A stretch of 48,024 bases of DNA from Polysphondylium violaceum. Its lineage: Eukaryota > Evosea > Eumycetozoa > Dictyosteliales > Dictyosteliaceae. The notes under the pieces are model-generated. The model made no database searches, was not told the origin of the DNA, and saw only the letters and a list, made by a program, of their open reading frames with translations. This document shows positions 43,354-48,024 of the stretch, piece by piece (within the stretch, counting starts at the first letter, position 1; each line of letters begins with the position of its first letter). The stretch is taken from contig AJWJ01000132.1 of assembly GCA_000277445.1 (NCBI GenBank), positions 1 through 48,024 of the forward strand. The letters are read 5' to 3'. Position numbers and translations under genes: made by a program.

Positions 43354-45120
43354 TTAAATTTTATATTTTTTAATACATAGGTCATTAAACAATTTTGGAT
43401 TTTGTTGATACTGGCATTCAATTTGAGAGAGAGATGATAAAATATCTTGACAGGTTGGTCTTTTGTGAGGATCTTTGGATATGCATTGTTTGTATAGATT
43501 ATTTAATTCTATAGGACAAGATTCTGGTAATTTTGGTCGTAGATCATTCTTGACTATTTTAATTATAATTCCATAAACCTCCGCAAATTGAGTACCATTT
43601 TTTGTAAATTCAAAGTATGGAATTTTATATTCACCAAGTAGAACTGTAGTAAGTAGTTCCCAGAGAATGATACCAAAACTATATGTATCCATTTTATTTG
43701 AGTATGGATGTCTATCAAATTGTTCAGGTGAGAGATGAGAAAAAGAGTCACCAAGTAAACCATATTTGTCTGGACGAGAGAGATCAAAATTATTAAAGCC
43801 ATAATCTGAGATCTTGCATTCCCATTGATCAGTGACGAGAATATTTAATGATTTAAATCTTCTGCACACTATTTGGGGTTTCATATTTTGTAAATATTCT
43901 ATTCCTTTGGTTATTTGACTAGCAAATGAAAAAAATCTATCCCAATTAATTTGATGAGGTTCATTTTCGAGGACATGATATAAATTATTTTTTTCACAAT
44001 ACTCCATAACCAATTTCATGTCTACATCCAAAGAGACACCATAGAATTTGACAACATAGGGTGAATTGATAGAAGACATGATCAATAATTCTTTTTCATA
44101 TTCATCAGAGTGATAGGTGATTTCTTCAAACTTTTTAATTTCTACAATGTTGCCATTATATTTGCCTTTGAATCTTTTGAAACCAATTTTAGATATTTTT
44201 TCAATCTCTCCTTCATTTATTACCATTTTATCCAAGTTTGATTTCAATAGTTTTTTTGGAACTATAAATTGAACTCGATGTCTATACTCTTGACACGATT
44301 CATTGATTTTTTGAATATTTGCATTTGAAATACCAAATTTTTCCAAAACATGTTTAGGAAAATAAATTGATGGACCTCTTTTATCTGCCATTAAAAATTG
44401 GGTAAAATAATCTTCCAAATTTAAAGACTTTAACCATTTAAAAGTTTCAAAAATTTTAAAAACTTCATCACCTGGTCCCTTGTCTTCAACTAAATCACAA
44501 AGAGAATCAATTGTATCCAATTCTATACCAGCTTTAATTATTTCCAAAATTACATTTTTATCTTTTTTCAGACGAATGGCATAATGCAATACAGTTTCTC
44601 CTTTATTATTTGATAAGTTTACATTTGCTCCTGACTAGTTTTATTTTTTATCATTAGTTTTTACTCAAATACCTAAACAACAAGAGAATATAATTACCTG
44701 AATTAAAAGATGTAAAACTAAATTTCCAGCAGTATTACTTGTATTTAAAAGAGCCTTGTGAAGGGGAGTTTCACCAAATTTGTTTTGACTATTGATTTTT
44801 ACATTATTTTGAATATAGAGTTTAAAAAGGTTTTCTATATTTGATTTTGGTTTACTTTTTTCACAAAAATAATGAAAAGGCGTATTATGATCTTGATTTT
44901 CCATATTGACATAACTACAAATTCCTTTGGTGTTTAAAAACAAACCCAAAACCATTTCATCATAATCTAATGATGCTAAATGTAAAGGTGTATTTCCATT
45001 TAAATCTTTTTTATTAAATTTGATTCTATTTAGTTTTTACTATTAGTAAAATCTTTAATCAAGGAATCATGATAAAACAAAAGTATACTTTTTAATAATT
45101 CTATTAATAGCAGGGTCCAT
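43354..45120 (-). CDS. Ankyrin-SAM-tyrosine-kinase-like protein (B), degenerate kinase
   Basis: Three exons, 45120-45089, 45025-44698 and 44634-43354, encode about 546 residues. Ankyrin repeats (NGNTPLHLAS, NTPFHYFCEK, ETPLHKALLN, ETVLHYAI) cover about 10-170, a SAM-like domain about 183-240 (FKWLKSLNLEDYFTQFLMAD ... LEKFGISNANIQKI), and a TKL kinase fold about 265-540. Here the VAIK Lys is kept (Lys287 in VEIKKF) and the DFG is DYG (397-399), but the catalytic HRD is CRR (377-379), so the proton-accepting Asp is an Arg; Lys381 and the Asn of KSLN remain. SFGIILWELL and PHKRPTCQDIL are normal. The damage thus differs from that in gene A. It is a probable pseudokinase with possible ATP binding; function unknown. 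Confidence 0.88.
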
Positions 45121-45626
45121 TTTAAAAACTTTGAATTAAAAAAATTACTACAATAGCAATAGAGTTAATAAGTAAAAAGAAAAAAGAAAAAAGTATATTA
45201 TATTATATACAAATGTAATTTGATTTTAAAAATAATATTTTTAAAAATAATATTATTTGTTCAACAACACCCTCAACCCCAATAAACAATCACTCTCATC
45301 ACATCAGGTACCCCCACTTTCACACATTTCTATATTTTCTCTCATCAGTGAAACATATTTTATTTGAATGTGTGTGATCCCCCACCCTTCCAAAAAGAGA
45401 TTTATGATGAAAAAAACAATCCCAATTAAGTAAGAGGTATTTTTAAACTATTTTAATCTTTATTGATATATACTTGTATATCAAAGCCTGTGTGTTGTAT
45501 AACCATTTCTCTATGAAATCACTAAAAAACTCTTTACAATTTATAAATTTCTAATTTGTTTATTTTTAAAAATATGAATAAATAAAAACAATAAATAAAA
45601 TAAAATAAATAAATAAATACTGATCA
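45121..45626. other. Intergenic within the ankyrin-SAM array
   Basis: Upstream of ankyrin-SAM gene B. No remnant of a kinase domain was found downstream of gene C in this spacer. It contains C-rich plus-strand patches (near 45265-45280, 45309-45315 and CCCCCACCC at 45379-45387), equivalent to G-box-like GGGTGGGGG on the coding strand. Confidence 0.5.
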
Positions 45627-46628
45627 TTATTGAATACGTTCTAGTGCTCTTTTTTCTTTTGCTCTTTCAAGTTTGAGTTTTAAAATGCCACAATGTTTGA
45701 TGAATTTTAATCGATGACCACTGATTTGAATGTTGAGGGAATTCAATACTTGTTCATTGATCTGGTGCATTTGACCCATCAAGAAATCATTTCTAACCAA
45801 TTTTTCAAAGTATTGCTCTAGATCTAAATTTTTTAACCAATCATAGAGATCTTGATACTTTTTCATGGTTTCTATTACCTTTTGGTTCCCTACTTCGAGT
45901 GCTACTTCATAGCAAGTCTTTTTACCTCTTTCCTTTAAACTAATATCAGCGCCACCTTGGATCAATGCTTCTACAAGATCTTCTCTTTCTAAATGGATGG
46001 CATAATGTAATGGGGTGTCTCCTCTTGTGGTCATTATGTTGACATCAGCACCATACTCTAATAGCACATTGACCATTATTAATCTAACATTACTATTCAA
46101 AATAGCTTTGTGTAAAGGTGTTTCGCCACGATGATTGAGTGCATTGATATCGGTTCCTTTCTCGATAAATTTTTTAAATAAGTTGTTGCAATTGGGGTAT
46201 CTATATTTTTGACAAAAGTAATGAAAAGGTGTATTTTTGTCTCTGTTGCATAGATTAACATTGATTCCTTCACAATTTAACAAAGCCATAATCATTTCAT
46301 CATCCCCATTGGAGGCCATATGTAGAGGGGTGTATCCATAATCATCAGCTTCGTTCACATCAAACTTTGTTTCCCTACTTCATTATATTGTTAATATTTT
46401 ATTTTAGAACTATTAACATCCATTGGATTCTTACTTTGAATGTGAAAGATAATAATAAAGCAACTCCTTGGCCAAGGCAAATGATCCATTGGAAATAGCA
46501 AAAAACATAGGAGATTTCTCATTGATCACATTAGTTGATATTGCAGTATTATTATTACTACTAGTGTTGGTGTTACTAGTATTATTATTATTTTTTTTAC
46601 TATTAAATTGTAAATATTCCTTTAACAT
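45627..46628 (-). CDS. Ankyrin-SAM protein (C), without kinase domain
   Basis: Two exons, 46628-46435 and 46374-45627, encode about 313 residues. After an Asn/Thr-rich front, ankyrin repeats (YGYTPLHMAS, NTPFHYFCQKY, ETPLHKAILN, DTPLHYAIHL) run to about 235, and a SAM-like domain follows (about 243-300: LYDWLKNLDLEQYFEKLV ... VLNSLNIQISGHRLKFIK). The chain ends soon after with a basic helix (KLKLERAKEKRALERIQ) and a clean stop. The unusual ankyrin variant TPFHYFC and the SAM motif show it is a paralogue of genes A and B. Loss or non-acquisition of the kinase cannot be told apart. Such a protein could pair through SAM with the products of A and B; that is inference. Confidence 0.87.
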
Positions 46629-47360
46629 TGTTGGCTGTTGTAATTTAATATAGAAAAAATACTGAAGTTGTTTCTTTTATTTCTTATGACAATGATGAAT
46701 GAATGAATAAATAAAAATAATATTGAATTTAAAGTACGCACTGCACACCCAAATTAAACCAATACATTCACACACTCATATAATTATATATGTTGTTTGT
46801 TGTTTCCACATATATCCTCAACTCCTCAATCAACACACCTTCACACATTCATATTTCTTTTTTCTCAACCCCTACACTCACCTAAGTATCAAACAAAACA
46901 TTGATGTGGAGGGGTTGTAATCGATTTCAATTTTTTCTTACTTTGAATTTTGCTAAACCCCCACTACCAAATAGGAAAAACTATTATTTTTTAATCTTAT
47001 CAGTAGTTTACAATAAAAATAGACCTAGGTTCAAGTGTTTCAAGACATTTTCATATTCACAAGATAATTTTATTTTTGAACTTTTGTTTCATATATTAGA
47101 GATCGATATTTTTATCTATCGAGATGAAAAAATTATTACTGTTATGAATTCAACTTTGTATTTTTTTGTGATCTTAAATGGTTTTTTACAAAGGAAAAAA
47201 TACTCAGACCAGCTAAACAAATTCAATGAATGTGCCAAGAATATTTGATCAAAACCTAAATCTAAATAGATTATGGGGATGTAAATGTGCTGAATTTTTA
47301 AGAATGAAAATAAATGAAAACAAAAAAAAAAAGAAATTATTATCGATTTTAATTGATATC
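46629..47360. other. Intergenic, upstream of the ankyrin-SAM array
   Basis: AT-rich with CA/CCT-rich plus-strand stretches (46735-46890). A plus-strand frame of 114 codons from 46904 has no recognisable domain, no Asn-rich tract and no neighbouring exon, so it is left uncalled. Confidence 0.5.
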
Positions 47361-47745
47361 AAATTGAATTCCTTAAACAGATATCTGTAGATATATCTGT
47401 TAAGAGTCAATGAACTATTGAGCACACTCGAAATCAATATTGTTTCAATAAATATGGAGTAATAGTTATCTGAGACGAATCATTAGAAACTATGTAGTGG
47501 AGAACAAAGAGATCAGAAATAGTTTCTCCTATTTAAATGCTAACTATAAAGAGTTGGCATTGTTGGATAAAGAGAAATACAATATCCTAATATGTCTTGT
47601 AATCGATCATCCATACGGTCGTCTCATGGATTATGGCATAGAAGATACCAAGATGGATTTTGTATTGCAAGTGTTTGACAGTCCCCATATCGGCATTGTC
47701 AATAGTCTGGAGATCAACCAACCCACAGAAAAACTAACTCCATGA
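47361..47745 (+). pseudogene. Broken partial copy of the FNIP gene (promoter and 5' end)
   Basis: From about 47361 to 47737 this DNA is nearly identical to the reverse complement of 12980-12599: the palindrome-bearing upstream sequence (ACAGATATCTGT, 47377-47388), the ATG at 47410 and about 110 codons. The copy has in-frame stops at codons 4 and 14, then stays open with mostly conservative changes (RLMDYGIEDTKMDFVLQVFD against RLMNYGIEDTKTDFVLQVFD). Homology ends abruptly after AAAACTAA and a TGA follows at 47743. All FNIP repeats are missing. It is therefore a truncated duplicate, in opposite orientation and about 34 kb from the intact gene. The source could equally be another family member outside the window. 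Confidence 0.93.
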
Positions 47746-48024
47746 AGAGGAAGATATCTACGAGTAAATTATAATTATATGAAGTCTTTTTCCTTACAAA
47801 TAATGATTTTCACGAGATAAAGAAAGTATTCAAACTGCCATTTAGATGTAGTCAAATATGGTTGGTGATCTCAATAACTTTGTCAATCAAAAAGCCCAGG
47901 ATACCCCTGTCAACACAGTTCCTTAAGCGCTGCATAAACATATCCAACATAAAGAAGTAGATTGCCATCAACAAATGCATTCTCGAGTGTGCTATATGCT
48001 TGTGTTCGACATAGGTCGGAAACT
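47746..48024 (-). pseudogene. Decayed coding-like remnant of unknown family, cut by the window edge
   Basis: On the minus strand, stretches with good coding character occur in more than one frame (for example AFVDGNLLLYVGYVYAALKE near 47980-47925), interrupted about twice. The sequence is also less AT-rich than intergenic DNA here. No family is recognised, and whether it belongs to the same duplication as the FNIP fragment is unclear because the window ends. Confidence 0.35.

Noticed and set aside
43195-43380. Plus-strand frame MSDDRMISF... after a CCCATAAC element resembling a DUSE
   Set aside because: The frame runs into the end of kinase gene B; no structured RNA was seen about 60 bases downstream of the element.
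46904-47248. 114-codon plus-strand frame upstream of the ankyrin-SAM array
   Set aside because: Phe/Ile/Asn/Lys-rich composition expected of AT-rich non-coding DNA, with no motif; kept only as a note.
1-48024. tRNA genes, rRNA, CRISPR arrays, DNA transposons, LTR or virus-like elements
   Set aside because: Scanning both strands for B-box-like GTTCRANNC with a matching A-box, repeat-spacer arrays, reverse transcriptase, integrase, transposase or capsid motifs gave nothing supportable.

Overview
The window is nuclear DNA of a social amoeba (dictyostelid). The evidence is strongly AT-rich intergenic DNA with long A and T runs, many short introns (mostly about 55-100 bases) starting GTAAGT, GTATGT or GTAAAT, asparagine- and serine-rich low-complexity stretches inside regulatory proteins, and two lineage-typical genes: a hisactophilin and a FNIP-repeat protein. 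The species cannot be fixed from sequence alone. All gene models below are hand-spliced; exon limits come from GT/AG sites that keep the frame and restore known family motifs.

Layout, left to right. 0.3-6.0 kb, minus strand: a three-WWE PARP with BRCT and PBZ modules, hisactophilin, and a KANSL2/INO80D-like double zinc-finger protein. 7.6-11.2 kb, plus strand: a dynamin-like protein whose GTP-binding motifs have decayed, then pICln. 11.2-15.4 kb, minus: a FNIP-repeat protein, an armadillo (importin-alpha-like) protein and a GSKIP-domain protein. 15.9-22.8 kb: a TLC membrane protein (+), the DDX18 helicase (-), 3-hydroxyanthranilate dioxygenase (+) and a NAC-like putative transcription factor (-). 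24.7-34.3 kb: REV7/MAD2L2 (+), a bZIP factor (-), a GNAT acetyltransferase (+), WDR61/SKI8 (+), a second armadillo protein (+) and cystinosin (-). 35.8-40.1 kb: a PP2C phosphatase with a long Asn-rich front (+) and the GTPase DRG2 (-). 40.5-46.6 kb, minus: a tandem array of three ankyrin-SAM paralogues, two carrying degenerate tyrosine-kinase-like domains and one with no kinase. 47.36-47.74 kb (+): a broken partial copy of the front of the FNIP gene at 12.6-13.0 kb; the last 280 bases hold another decayed coding-like remnant.

Most genes are single-copy housekeeping or regulatory genes with no operon-like relation. The themes that do recur are: DNA damage and ADP-ribose signalling (PARP, REV7), RNA and ribosome biogenesis (DDX18, pICln, WDR61), and proteins that keep a catalytic fold while losing catalytic residues (the dynamin-like protein and the two ankyrin-SAM kinases). 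No tRNA, rRNA, CRISPR array or recognisable transposon was seen. Three intergenic places (3.60-3.68, 24.32-24.39 and 40.26-40.35 kb) can fold into convincing hairpins and are candidate non-coding RNAs; the one at 40.26 kb has a 16-pair helix whose only deviations are G.U pairs in the plus-strand reading.
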